Numbered from the stretch's first letter, positions 11,601-20,560 are shown. The stretch: DNA of 64,000 nucleotides from Chondrus crispus (GCF_000350225.1 NW_005179024.1:124001-188000); one strand, 5' to 3'. Notes: generated by a model from the letters alone, not told the origin. Translations and numbers: made by a program.

Positions 11601-12875
11601 CCATCCCGTGCTACTGTAGTCGTGTGTGGCACGGGGCTCCTTCGAACCACTGAGAGCCCCCCAGACATCATAGTAGCGGTCTGCAGACAGACCCATTTGG
11701 AAGAAGTGGCCGCTTTCGAGGGGGTCACAAACCGTAGTCGGCGACTCGTTGTACGAAGCACAAAGAATATGTAGAATAAGCATGCCAAGTATCTCTTTCT
11801 TTGTTGTTGGCGCTTTTTTTCTCTCGTGCAAGACTCGGTTTGCTACATACCGAAGTTTTTCCAGCAGACACTCAGTAACAAACGTCTGCATACAGGACAA
11901 TGGCGTTAATAAAGTAGCGGCGTCATCTCTACCATCCTGGTCATCCTTTCTACTGGAAATGTCTGCAACAACCCGGTCGAGTGCAGTGTTGGCTTCTTCT
12001 ACAAATCGACCCTCCAGACTCCGATTCACGTTGTCGATTTTCACGAATACTTCGTCGAAAGGGCTATCATAGTGCCAGCCATCGAGACCGTCACTTCTTT
12101 GCGCTTGAGCACGCTCCTCCAATTCCTCTGCTGAGACCGGGACGCATAAATTCATGGCCTCAGCGTCGACATCGGCCCAATGCTCTCTTGAGTACCTCTC
12201 CTCATCAAAATCGTAATATATCCTACTGAAGAGGTCCTCACATAGAGTGGCACCAGAGTCTGTTTGCTCCATTACGTCTGCCAGATAGGTAGTTGGCTGC
12301 AATGCACGTACTTCGGCTTCGTTAATTTCCGTCTGGAGTTCAATGTCAGAGAGAGGCACTTCGTCTGCGGAGGAGTTGCAGCTGCTAGACACAGGACGTT
12401 CTTGGGAATATGGAACGTCACTGGCGTCCAGTGAGTCTGTAAGCTCGAATAAGGCCCCACCATTAACTACCTGGTGCCCGTTTGAACGCTGCAAAGTCAG
12501 GGAGGGGGTATGTGGGGATACTTGTCGTCCGGGCTGTGCAGTGTCGGTACGGGGGGCTGGTGAAAACTCTTTGTCCTCAAAAAAAACCGGCGAGGACTGC
12601 AGGGAGGTCCATGTAGCTGGAAGTGAGGTATGACGCAGCTCTGTCTGTGTCAGAGGCGGTGAAATGTCCTCATATAGCTCTGAAGGCTGTTGTTCGGGAT
12701 ACAGATCCCTACGGATGGGTTGAATCCTCTCTGGTAATATTTTTAGCCTCTCTGGCGAGGCTTGTAGCGCACTGGCCTGCTGAGGCCCGCAAAGAGCGGT
12801 TGCATCAAGACTGTCGTCTGCGGAGATGCGATTGTTGGATATTTTTTCCACCGGGGACCGTGCTCTGTCGCCCAT
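8676..12875 (-). CDS. Giant piggyBac-like transposase with inserted PD-(D/E)XK nuclease-like domain
   Basis: The product is 1399 residues; piggyBac transposases are usually 500-700. Residues 1-300 are a poorly conserved, Ser/Pro/acid-rich N-terminus. Residues about 330-575 resemble the piggyBac catalytic core, with SLDDDHL (Asp 462-464) and AADRGYNS (Asp 547) followed by LGASLLGTHKRD. The C-terminal core motif FWNNLKGGVDVISRY (Asp 1173) matches the piggyBac GGVD box. A cysteine-rich C-terminus (CVLCSWVK at 1320, then CCTCRQAICSSCW) fits the family's zinc-binding end-recognition domain. Between Asp 547 and Asp 1173 lie about 626 residues, far more than usual, and residues about 910-1090 show a PD-(D/E)XK nuclease pattern: NEMEII, SPDAVM (Asp 976), VEIK (Glu 994, Lys 996) and Gln 1041/1045. 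The ATG at 12875 is the first in frame and lies 576 bases inside the right end. The nuclease assignment is from motifs only. Confidence 0.8.
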   Translation of the reverse strand: MGDRARSPVEKISNNRISADDSLDATALCGPQQASALQASPERLKILPERIQPIRRDLYPEQQPSELYEDISPPLTQTELRHTSLPATWTSLQSSPVFFEDKEFSPAPRTDTAQPGRQVSPHTPSLTLQRSNGHQVVNGGALFELTDSLDASDVPYSQERPVSSSCNSSADEVPLSDIELQTEINEAEVRALQPTTYLADVMEQTDSGATLCEDLFSRIYYDFDEERYSREHWADVDAEAMNLCVPVSAEELEERAQAQRSDGLDGWHYDSPFDEVFVKIDNVNRSLEGRFVEEANTALDRVVADISSRKDDQDGRDDAATLLTPLSCMQTFVTECLLEKLRYVANRVLHERKKAPTTKKEILGMLILHILCASYNESPTTVCDPLESGHFFQMGLSADRYYDVWGALSGSKEPRATHDYSSTGWSRTANRATTLITEIEAEVAAVNRDLLYVQNATVFSLDDDHLRMASRAVVELTYLRQHNNPKKGLGPVGNALCSALNPFFIACHFTRTGEKLLHTWERLIQMVQGASTTGALRPMPNAIFAADRGYNSKETISFLSDKLGASLLGTHKRDLWYPFVFGEGPISRRHRGMDVSERGCRAVYTAQLKGGGARSSQVRRAEACVYRESCSGRIAALVHNNASLFPSRCFTVVLRDSFRTKSSVQKLQESLVAFDEYQKCGDRPTRSESVRSGTVNHGKNKVEQLLSRCTMLTYYQSEDPVWFLLRAFRFTSRTAHGFKAALASDYEALLGGLSWLLREKVLTIGAQSLSEDHVIVREYLRPKWEQVLRTLGMALGCMPRPSSRASLADRISNSSASRISATTKPELLNFLSVFGRVVDSRANKPEVVAAVMQLKADILSRSVSTDGGNEADHTTDDEMAEQAAKRICILFREASLTSWVMKPLVPTAGMKEGTRNEMEIIRAIPNFFAGHLGAYKRGLCSSTYSWDHYHSLTVNYIRTTGLLESQSCSMVADSPDAVMAATDGDNLTTVYAVEIKTMSAVQTIEGAVVLREKYGAIISLENVGTDDKSSELFRELVPSTQYRAQVLHHCATLGMNHVAFVVGTGGSMVEGNIIYTCLVEFSESLRHSYTYCLDCVRVSVFSWVGLDASLVPKEYDELLKDSHASDLYSFVSYYNLSKAIRKEVLKQGSPIPPCRMIRLTPAVFWNNLKGGVDVISRYLKTLARTNISENPVISIIARLLSMQICNAAVIYRLSLARQRNILPPSVNEQYGTEGYASLRHKVTRCDTFGSFARRLAQEWAEKIGSTRSEDNENGFNEYVTKLTPFFKRKASEQYNLGIHKARRLNKNLRHEKVHGTPTYCVLCSWVKRGTKDGKPKTKRKGSRQVQWCCTCRQAICSSCWIEWHSRPTLKRHIPTAADEREFDSAPRTPRRRANPSSSR

Positions 12876-13423
12876 AGCGAGAGGTGGCCAGAAGTCTCAG
12901 AGAATGTGGACAGTGCGGGTATTCGGTGATTGGTGGGATGGAACAGGCAGATATCACAAAGGGCAGAATCCCGCGAGACACAGTGAGATTGGGGGAAATT
13001 TTGGTTGAGTTTGTTGACGAAGAGCACTTTGTGAGACGAAAGGCACTTGACTGTGTGAGGTGTCTGATCGTGGTGGTGCGCTCACACACAACCGTCTCAA
13101 ACGGCACACTAGTTTTGTGAACTGTGCAGTTTAGGGTTGACGTTTGCGAACTTCTTGAATGTTCACACAAATTCATCTCAAAAAGTGCTATAGTTAGTGT
13201 GATGTTTGAGATGCACCTGTGAGACGTCACGCAATGATCTCAAAAAGTGCTACATTTTATGAGACGTTTGAGATGAGGCAATGAGATCGTCTCAAAACCA
13301 TCTGAAAAAGTGCTAAACGTCAACAAATGTTCACAAACGGTTTGTGATGTTGTAGACGGCGGCGGGCTCGGTAGTACAACTCTCACAAAAAATCTCACAA
13401 ATCGTCTCACTTTTTGAGACGCC

Positions 13424-13451
13424 TATAATCGTCACAAACGGGAGCACAGGG
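13424..13451 (-). repeat. Right terminal inverted repeat of the piggyBac element
   Basis: This is the reverse-complement partner of the left end, finishing GGAGCACAGGG directly before ATAA. Confidence 0.85.
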
Positions 13452-13455
13452 ATAA

Positions 13456-14062
13456 GGTAAGTGACACTATCTACAGTAACTGGGTGTACTGTCTAGGTGA
13501 CAAATGACCTCATATGAGGTCACTTTTCAACTTATTTTTTCTCTACTTGCGCTAGCTCAACAAGATGGAAAAAGATACTCTCGCCACCGCAGTTGACTTC
13601 TGCGTTGCGGAAGGGCGGAGTTTGGTGAGATCTGTACGTCTTTTCCAGCCATTTTTAAAATGCCCAAAAAAGGAGCCTTTTTGACCAACCTCAAAACGTT
13701 TTATGTTGATTTCTTCGAAACCAAAACGCCTGTTTAAAAAGCCAACTCATCATTGAAGCTTCATTAGATTCTTAGTCTCTCTGTGCATTGGAAACTGCCA
13801 TCCCAATGTTTTGCAAGATGTTAATGCCGAGGGCAAATACGTTAAAGAAATGGTGTCCAAACTGACTTTTTAAAGTTTCGATTTAATTTATATATTTTTT
13901 GCAAAAAAAACTGGCCTCATATGAGGTCAAATCGCTTGTCGTCTAGACACTAGACACTGGAGACCCCGCTCCCACTCGACCCAAGCACTTATCCGTACAG
14001 TTACACCGCACCCCAGTGTTCTCTCTCACCTCACATCACAGGAAAAAAGGTCTGCCCCCAGG
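13456..14062 (+). other. AT-rich intergenic DNA with paired CATATG palindromes
   Basis: A perfect 18-bp palindrome TGACCTCATATGAGGTCA lies at 13505-13522 and a near-copy, one base different, at 13912-13929. No gene is seen between them. The end of the stretch is the promoter side of the NOSIP-like gene. Confidence 0.5.
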
Positions 14063-14953
14063 ATGCCACGCCGCTCAAAAAACAGCACGGACGGCGCCGT
14101 TTTCACTTATCATGAACGTCTCAAGATGGACCACGGCTCTCTCCATCGCCGCCTTCCCGGTGACGCCATGAAGCCCTGGGACCGCTGCGCCCTGGGTCTC
14201 TCCCGCCCGAAGGACCCCGTCGTAACGCCCGACGGCGTACTCTACGAGCGTGAGGCAATCCTCCGCGATTTGCTACGACAGCGCGACGAGGCGCGCCAGG
14301 CCCAGGCCGAGGCGACGAGACAGCGCGAGCAGAAGGAGGGGGAAGAGCTGGCCAGGAAGAGAGAGGCGGACAGAGCGGATATTGAAAGGTTTGAAGAGGC
14401 GCAGAGGGAGGTCGTTCGTGGGGAAGGACGTCCTGCTGCGGCTAGCGATGAAGGGAAACAAAAGAGGAAAGCGATTAATGCTGACTCCAATTTTTGGGTG
14501 CCGAACATTCCCGTGCGTTTACCTGCGTCGCATGAGCAGCTTCGCGCCAGTAAGAAGAGGGCTCGCATATCTTTAAAGACTAAATGTCCGATCTCGAAGA
14601 AGCCGTTGCGCTCTAAGGATTTAATCTCGCTCAGGCTGACGCCCAACGTTGTTGGCAGAGAGGACGGAAAGGAAGACAAGCCCAATCACGCGGATAAATA
14701 CATGTGTCCCGTATGTCAAGCGGTACTCGTCAACGCTGTGAAGCCTATTGCGTTACGCACAGGGTCGGTGTTGTGTTCGCGTTGCGTGTCCCAGTTCGTC
14801 ATCAAGGAAGGGAAAGATCCTTGCACCTCAGATAACATTCATGTCGACACGGATATAATTCCCATTTTCAATGTGGGGACCGCATATGCTGCGAGCGCCG
14901 GTGACGACCCCTCCTCGCTTGAAGCCTCTGTCTATAGGCCGTCTGCGACTTGA
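14063..14953 (+). CDS. NOSIP: NOSIP-like E3 ubiquitin-protein ligase
   Basis: The 296-residue product opens with MPRRSKNSTDGAVFTYHER, the hallmark start of nitric oxide synthase-interacting protein. It is followed by a divergent U-box half with DPVVTPDGVLYEREAIL (residues about 52-68), a charged coiled coil (about 70-130) and a C-terminal RING/U-box region with CPISKKPL and MCPVCQAVLVN. Length matches the family (about 300). In animals and plants these are nuclear E3 ligases associated with spliceosomes; the nitric oxide synthase link is animal-specific and should not be assumed here. The gene is intronless and convergent with kynureninase, whose end is 165 bases away. Confidence 0.9.
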   Translation: MPRRSKNSTDGAVFTYHERLKMDHGSLHRRLPGDAMKPWDRCALGLSRPKDPVVTPDGVLYEREAILRDLLRQRDEARQAQAEATRQREQKEGEELARKREADRADIERFEEAQREVVRGEGRPAAASDEGKQKRKAINADSNFWVPNIPVRLPASHEQLRASKKRARISLKTKCPISKKPLRSKDLISLRLTPNVVGREDGKEDKPNHADKYMCPVCQAVLVNAVKPIALRTGSVLCSRCVSQFVIKEGKDPCTSDNIHVDTDIIPIFNVGTAYAASAGDDPSSLEASVYRPSAT

Positions 14954-15118
14954 TTATTGTGCTTTCGATGCTCCAATGGTGTCAGGCGAAAGGCGTAATT
15001 ACCGAAGCCCTGAGTGTAAATGATTCTGCATGGCACAAGGTACGCCGGCGGGGGAATCCTGATTTGTCGGCCTGGCCGTTTCCGTCACCACAGGCCCAAG
15101 GCAGATACCGCGAGGTAT

Positions 15119-16432
15119 TCACTTGCATGGTGGTAATTCCCCAAGAGCGTGCGCCAAAACGTCGACGAATAGCTCTACGTCGGCAAACGAATTGTATAAC
15201 GGCGCCGGAGCTACTCGCAAGACGTCGGGCTCGCGGACGTCGCAAACGACACCTCGTTTTTCCAAACGAGCATTAAACGCATGCATATCTCCACCTTCCC
15301 ATCTCCTAACTCTCTCCACGGCCAAACTCAACTGTGCCCCCCTTCTATGCTCATCCCTCGGGGAAACGATTTCCACAGCCCCCCCTAATTTCTTTTCGAT
15401 CAAGCGCTCAAGAAACGCTGTCAGCTTGACACTCTTTCTCCGAACAGCTTCCATACCGCCTGCCCTTTCAAAAACGCGGGCCGCCTCGATGACAGGCACG
15501 ATTGCGAAGACAGGTGGGTTGGACAACTGAAATCCTGGGGCGCCTCTTTGAGGGATGAAGTCTCTGGGCATCAAGAAACGGGAGGTTCGGTCATGGCCCC
15601 ACCATCCCGCATGTCTGGGTAAATCTTCCGCTGCATGCTTTTCGTGTATGAAGACCCCTCCGACGGCGCCAGGGCCGGCATTGAGGTACTTGTACGAGCA
15701 CCATACGGCGAAATTAGCCCCCCATTTGTGCAACGAAAGCGGAATGTTGCCCACAGCATGGGCAAGGTCAAAGCCAATTGGCACGCCGGCCTCGCGTGCG
15801 ACTCTGCATGCTTCTGCCAACGGAAAGAGTTGACCTGTGTAGTATTGAACACCGGGGAGTAAGACGAGGGCGAGACGGGAAGCTGCGCTCAAGTCTGATA
15901 TGGTAGAGAGAATATCTTGATCACGCAGTAAGCGTTCACCGGTGCGCGGTTGTAGACGGACTATGACGCTGGCGGGATCCAGTCCGCGCGCGGTGATGTG
16001 AGTCTGTAGAGCATACTCGTCGGTGGAGAAGGCACCATCCTCAATTATTATGCATTTTCTATCGCCGTGTGGTCTGTAGAAGGCAGTCAACATGAGATGC
16101 AAGTTAACAGTAAGGGAATTCATGATGGCTACTTCTCCTGGTTTAGCCCCAACTATCGGAGCGACTGCAGCGGCAGCTGCAACTTCAATGTCTGCCCATG
16201 GGTCGGGGGTAGTGAAATGGCCTGCGACGCCGAGGGATGCCCATTTGTCAAGATGGGTTTGTAGTGCGGTGCGAACCGAGAGCGGTTGAGGCCCCAGGGA
16301 GTTGCCACAGAGATAAACGGGAGCAGGTATAGAAAAAAGGGTGCGGATAGAGCGGAGAGGGTCCGCAATATCAAGACGAGTTGAGTCTGGTGAAGGGGTA
16401 GAAGAGTCATGTCTTCCATGGTCAACTAGCAT
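15119..16432 (-). CDS. KYNU: Kynureninase
   Basis: The product has 437 residues. Kynureninase (EC 3.7.1.3) is a PLP enzyme cleaving kynurenine and 3-hydroxykynurenine to anthranilate or 3-hydroxyanthranilate plus alanine, on the route from tryptophan to NAD. Family landmarks: VYLCGNSLGPQP (39-50), NSLTVNLHLML (105-115), FDLAHAVGN (221-229, with the cofactor-binding Asp 222 and His 225), the Schiff-base lysine in WCSYKYLNAGPG (Lys 248) and HAGWWGHD. Length matches bacterial and fungal members (about 410-460). The start at 16432 is the first ATG and leaves a normal short N-terminus. It is a single exon and convergent with NOSIP. Confidence 0.93.
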   Translation of the reverse strand: MLVDHGRHDSSTPSPDSTRLDIADPLRSIRTLFSIPAPVYLCGNSLGPQPLSVRTALQTHLDKWASLGVAGHFTTPDPWADIEVAAAAAVAPIVGAKPGEVAIMNSLTVNLHLMLTAFYRPHGDRKCIIIEDGAFSTDEYALQTHITARGLDPASVIVRLQPRTGERLLRDQDILSTISDLSAASRLALVLLPGVQYYTGQLFPLAEACRVAREAGVPIGFDLAHAVGNIPLSLHKWGANFAVWCSYKYLNAGPGAVGGVFIHEKHAAEDLPRHAGWWGHDRTSRFLMPRDFIPQRGAPGFQLSNPPVFAIVPVIEAARVFERAGGMEAVRRKSVKLTAFLERLIEKKLGGAVEIVSPRDEHRRGAQLSLAVERVRRWEGGDMHAFNARLEKRGVVCDVREPDVLRVAPAPLYNSFADVELFVDVLAHALGELPPCK

Positions 16433-16876
16433 AGTTCTGACTAGTACGTAAGGGAAACTGGTGGGTGGCCCCGGGACGTGAGGTATGTACCGCCAGGCAG
16501 GGAAGATGCGAATGTCAATTCTTCAACGGATGCGGGATGGGCATGGAACAAGGAGGAGATGGGGACACTTCTATCATGGTACAGTACATGGAATGAGATG
16601 ACGGAGGCCCGCGGAGGTACGAGCGGTGTCGTGGTATATGTGGATTTCGAGGGAGTCATGCAGCGGGTGGTCGGGAGCGCATGAGAGGCTGCAAGGCTGC
16701 CTTCCATGATAGGTTTGCATGCCTGTCCAGGTATCTTACCGCACCTCCTGCTCCCGTGCAAAGGGAAGATGTCCCCTGCAAGGGAAGATATCCAGTATGC
16801 CGAATATGCCACGTGTGGAGGCGGTGCTGAAGACAACATCAGCAAAAAAAAATCGCGAAACCGCGAAACGTGTTCG
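16433..16876 (+). other. Intergenic upstream of kynureninase
   Basis: This should hold the kynureninase promoter on the minus strand. No gene is recognised. A run of nine A at about 16846-16854 on the plus strand is a T-run on the minus strand and could be the Pol III terminator of the adjacent tRNA-like gene. Confidence 0.4.
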
Positions 16877-16967
16877 TACCGCATCCAAGGTTCGAACTTG
16901 GGACCCATGGCGTACTTGAGGGCTGAAGCATGTAAGACCATTGCTCTAACCACTGAGCTGACGTGTA
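16877..16967 (-). tRNA. tRNA-Val(UAC)-like gene with a possible 18-nt intron
   Basis: On the minus strand the D arm reads AGCTCAGTGGTTAGAGC. The anticodon stem is ATGGT paired with GCCAT. The loop begins CTTACA, giving anticodon UAC, and is followed by 18 extra bases (16913-16930) at the canonical 37/38 intron site. The variable loop is 5 nt, and the T arm is CCAAG-TTCGAAC-CTTGG. A and B boxes for Pol III are therefore present, and a T-run follows about 25 bases after the 3' end. The acceptor stem (TACACGT against ATGCGGT) pairs poorly, so it may be a pseudogene or tRNA-derived SINE head rather than a working tRNA. Confidence 0.5.
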
Positions 16968-17060
16968 CCTGAGTAAGGTGTAAATACGGCTCGGAATGGG
17001 CGTTTCGCATCTTGCTGAAGTCGAAATTTTTTACGTATTTATACATCCCTTGAAACCTTT

Positions 17061-17102
17061 GTTCTCGGTTTGCTTACAGTAGTCTGTAAGCAAACCGAGA
17101 AC
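17061..17102. repeat. Perfect 18-bp hairpin
   Basis: Arms GTTCTCGGTTTGCTTACA (17061-17078) and its exact reverse complement (17085-17102) are separated by GTAGTC. A further partial copy of one arm follows at once. Confidence 0.9.
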
Positions 17103-17761
17103 GAAAACCGAGAACAAGAGTCTGATGATCCGCCCCCCTGATCTAGTGAAAAATAAATGAGACAGATTACTGTAAGAGCACCCCCTGCACTGATAAATTT
17201 ACCCCCCACCCCAAGGTTCCGCGGGCGGACCTTGACGTCCACCCGCATGATACTGTATCGGCCCACCCTAGCATTTGAATAAAATTCCCACAGGCTACTA
17301 AACCGGCCTTATCGTGTCACCCGCAACTGTGAGTCCTTCAAGCCTGTTCTGTGATATGGCATCGGCCGCCCCTCGATCTAGTGAAAAATAAACCACGCAG
17401 GTTACTAAAGGCATGTGAAGGTCTTAGAGTAGAATGCGCTTTTTGATAGGCAGAAAATCTAAAATCTAAACCCATTTGAGTGGACTGAGCGCGAGTACAG
17501 TACAGTACACCGTACTCGTACAGTATACTACGGGAATACCTGATGGGTTACTGAGGGGTCCTATTTTCTATTGGGCCATTCTCTTTTATCGCAGGCTACT
17601 ATGCACAGAGGCGGAAACGAACGCATTCGGCAGATTTGAAGCTACTACACACGTCCCGGAAGCTTGCTTCTCGTTTTTATATCTCGGTGTGCATCACCAC
17701 GAAAGGCCTGTCTCACAGCGGAACAACGTTGAAACTTCCGTATCTAATTGTAGTACTTCAA
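17103..17761 (+). other. Intergenic with short direct repeats
   Basis: GATCTAGTGAAAAATAAA occurs twice (about 17140 and 17372), both times followed after a gap by a variant of GTTACTAAAGG or GATTACTGTAAG. No gene is seen. Confidence 0.4.
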
Positions 17762-18094
17762 ATGAGTTCTTCCTCAGGACGCAACGCTAGTGGCAATTCT
17801 CAATCCCAATCATCCCCATCTGGAGGACTCACGTCTTCAGCGCAAGGGACAAATGAATCAGGCAATAACAGAGAATCGCAGGGTCAGTCATCCGGAAACG
17901 CCTCCTCTGCCCCAAGACCTGTACCCATTGCTCCTAGTGCTGGTCCAACACTGGATGTATTGGGTATCGCGGAGGAAGAATTTACTTTCGAATGTCAAGT
18001 GGAAGGATGCACAAGACGATTCAAGCATAAAAGCTCGAGAAGTAGGCATAAAACGAAGTGCCACCCTTCCTCGCGAGCCACACCTCACTCTTAA
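17762..18094 (+). CDS. Small protein with one C2H2 zinc finger
   Basis: From the ATG at 17762 the product is 110 residues: a Ser/Gly/Gln-rich, disordered N-terminal half, then a single zinc finger FECQVEGCTRRFKHK with spacing C-X4-C-X12-H-X4-H close to the C-terminus. The frame is open further upstream (17636), but the low-complexity start at 17762 is the natural one. Degenerate finger-like snatches follow in shifted frames (about 18120-18200 and 18430-18540), so this may be the surviving start of a longer, decayed multi-finger protein. No specific function can be given. Confidence 0.5.
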   Translation: MSSSSGRNASGNSQSQSSPSGGLTSSAQGTNESGNNRESQGQSSGNASSAPRPVPIAPSAGPTLDVLGIAEEEFTFECQVEGCTRRFKHKSSRSRHKTKCHPSSRATPHS

Positions 18095-19821
18095 GCTTGT
18101 ATTACACCTGTGTGCAAGTCCTGAGAAAGTTTTGTATCGGACCCAGGCCTTTCTCACTCATCTATGCAGATTAGACGTCACGTAGATGCAGGTCACGGTG
18201 TGATGTTCGAAAACACATGGCCACCACTCTCCCTTTCGCCGAATCACCGGATGACTAGTAGAAGACCACTGGTATTCTTCTCCACTCAAGACGGTATGGC
18301 CGCAGCAGCTCTGGGCACATCAATGCGTGTATTACTGGTGAACTGCAGCAATGAGAGGGTTTTTATTACGCATACGTCAGGACGTCAGGTCACGAGACAT
18401 CACAGAATGAACGCCCGCACGCATTTATCTAGTGAGTTGTCACACATTTGTCGTAAGTGCGAGGATTTCGTAACGGTATCAACTCATCGTGGACGAGCCG
18501 GAACGAAAGTATCGTGAGCGCAAGCATGTGCAATGCCATCCCGCATGTGAAGTTTGGATTTTGAATTAGGGCACCGATGCGGTAGGTTGCCAGTTGAGAT
18601 ATTTGGAGTTCGATTTGCAGAAACATGTATGGTACGTGGACTGCTTGGCCCATAGGATCATCGACCGTTTGGGAGCCAAGGGAGATATGTTTTTAACGAA
18701 CCGCCAGATTTCTTAAACCTACCCATGACAGGAAGGCGCATCATATGGCCAACTCAACTGCTTCTCAAACGTGAATGAATGACCTATAATATATTTCAGG
18801 AGCCACGTGGTTATTCTCAGGCCGTGAGTGGTGGCCAGAATCCTTTCGCGAAATGGAAAATCCTATCATTGATATCTCGATTCGATATTGTACTGTTGGA
18901 TGTGTACACCTCTCGTGATTTGTCAGGGATCTTGGTCAGACGATTCTGGCGATCAAGACGCAGGAATAGTGCTCGATGAGAGATGTTTCTGTGTCCAGTG
19001 CTTCCACTTTTTCGAATTCTTTTGTGCTGGGGCATAGTGCGTCTCTGAGATCGTTCAAAAAGGCACGCTTAGAATGATTTCGCGCATGTGCTGCTCCAGT
19101 ATGGGCCGCGGCGGAGATGTAATGCGTCAGAAACCGTTTGGTTGGGCATCCAGTGGCCACATTTGGCCATCTTCTGTGCCAGGTGGTTTTATTGGTACCG
19201 TGCAGTTCTTTGACCCCCCTAACAATCTGCGGCATTCTTTATCGCACTTTCCCTAACAACTAAAGAGATGCGGGATCGTGTTTTTTTCGAAACCAAAAGT
19301 AACGGCCTCCCAAATGAAGATCGGAAAGTGGAAGTTTGGTTTATACTCGAAACACGAGACTTTCAGCAAACTGTCAATGGGGAAATTCCGCACACAAGCA
19401 GGTGGTCGGAGTGTGCCTGGTGTGCCTGTAGCCTCATAGACGGCCTTTACAGTTGCGAATGCCCGTCCGCGACAAGTCTCATGGACTTATTGGTGACCAT
19501 GGTAGTCCTGTTTCGCACGTGGTAATTCAGATTTTGCTTCGAGGCTAGATGAAGAGTTCGTACTTTTTGAGTAAAAGACACATGCAAGTGGAAATAAATC
19601 ATTGGCAGAAGACCAGAGAGAGAGGTGACCGCTAAACTTTTCTGTGCACCGAAACAGCTTTCTTGCTTCGAAGCTACTGCTGGATACTCACAATTATATC
19701 AAGAGGTCCGTTTACACAAACGACGGACAGGGGTTCACGGCAGATTATGAACCGTACTGTACTTTTTTATTCATTGGGAACGCTCTCAAACACTGTACGC
19801 TACGGAACCCGGTTGGTTGTG

Positions 19822-19823
<2 letters not shown>

Positions 19824-19870
<47 letters not shown>
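19824..19870 (+). repeat. CA dinucleotide microsatellite
   Basis: About 23 uninterrupted CA units, followed by an alternating purine-pyrimidine tract of CATATG/TACATG type to about 19915. Confidence 0.98.
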
Positions 19871-19873
<3 letters not shown>

Positions 19874-20560
19874 TGCATATGTACACATGCATATGTACAT
19901 ATGCACACATACATATTTGGAACAGGGGATCAGGGATAAAAAAAGCCAGCAAAGCGCGCTATCTCTGCTGTTGCTGCTGCAGAAGCCGGGACATCCGCAT
20001 TCGCATTCGAATTTAGGACACCCATAAAGTGCAGGAAACTCCTTACCTGATGTGCAGTACGTATGATTCCACCATTCGTGCTTGGGATTGTATCAACGCG
20101 CGCACGAGTGTCACGGCTGCCGGTTGATAAAACCTTGCTCGCCGTGGGTGTGCACTGGCTGTTGCTGTCGATGTCATTGGGTAAGATGATTAACGACAGT
20201 GCCTGGCTTGAGAAAGGGTGCTAACGGGTACTTTGCATGATACCTAGACGCAAGTGTGCGTCCTGACATCACCAACGTGCTAACGTGTTGTATGTGGACC
20301 TTGTGCGAGCCGCGCGACCACCAGGTTCGGCGAGTGAGAATATTTGCGAAATTTGTCACCAACGCAGATCTCAACCACTACAACAATGCATGTCCTCCCA
20401 AGGTCCCAAGACGCATTGTTGCCCAATCAGGTGGTCTGCACAAGCGTGTGGGGACCATCATGGTTTCTGGTCACAGGACGATTTTCTGGAAACCAAAAAG
20501 CATGTGGAAGTGTCTCTGCTAGCGTCTCCCTTTCGCGCAATGCAATCGTCGAACTGGTTC

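Larger units (their letters stand above)
8180..13451 (-). mobile_element. piggyBac-type DNA transposon, 5.27 kb
   Basis: Ends are terminal inverted repeats: CCCTGTGCTCC then a T-rich run and GTGACG on the left, and the complementary CGTCACAAACGGGAGCACAGGG on the right. They are flanked by a 4-bp duplication, ATAA at 8176-8179 and at 13452-13455, a one-base variant of the TTAA target typical of piggyBac. The single large gene lies in reverse orientation inside. Both sub-terminal regions (8385-8600 and 13050-13430) are crowded with GTCTCA/TGAGAC and AAAAAGTGCT-like motifs. With intact ends, a target duplication and an uninterrupted ORF, the element could have moved recently. Confidence 0.85.
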
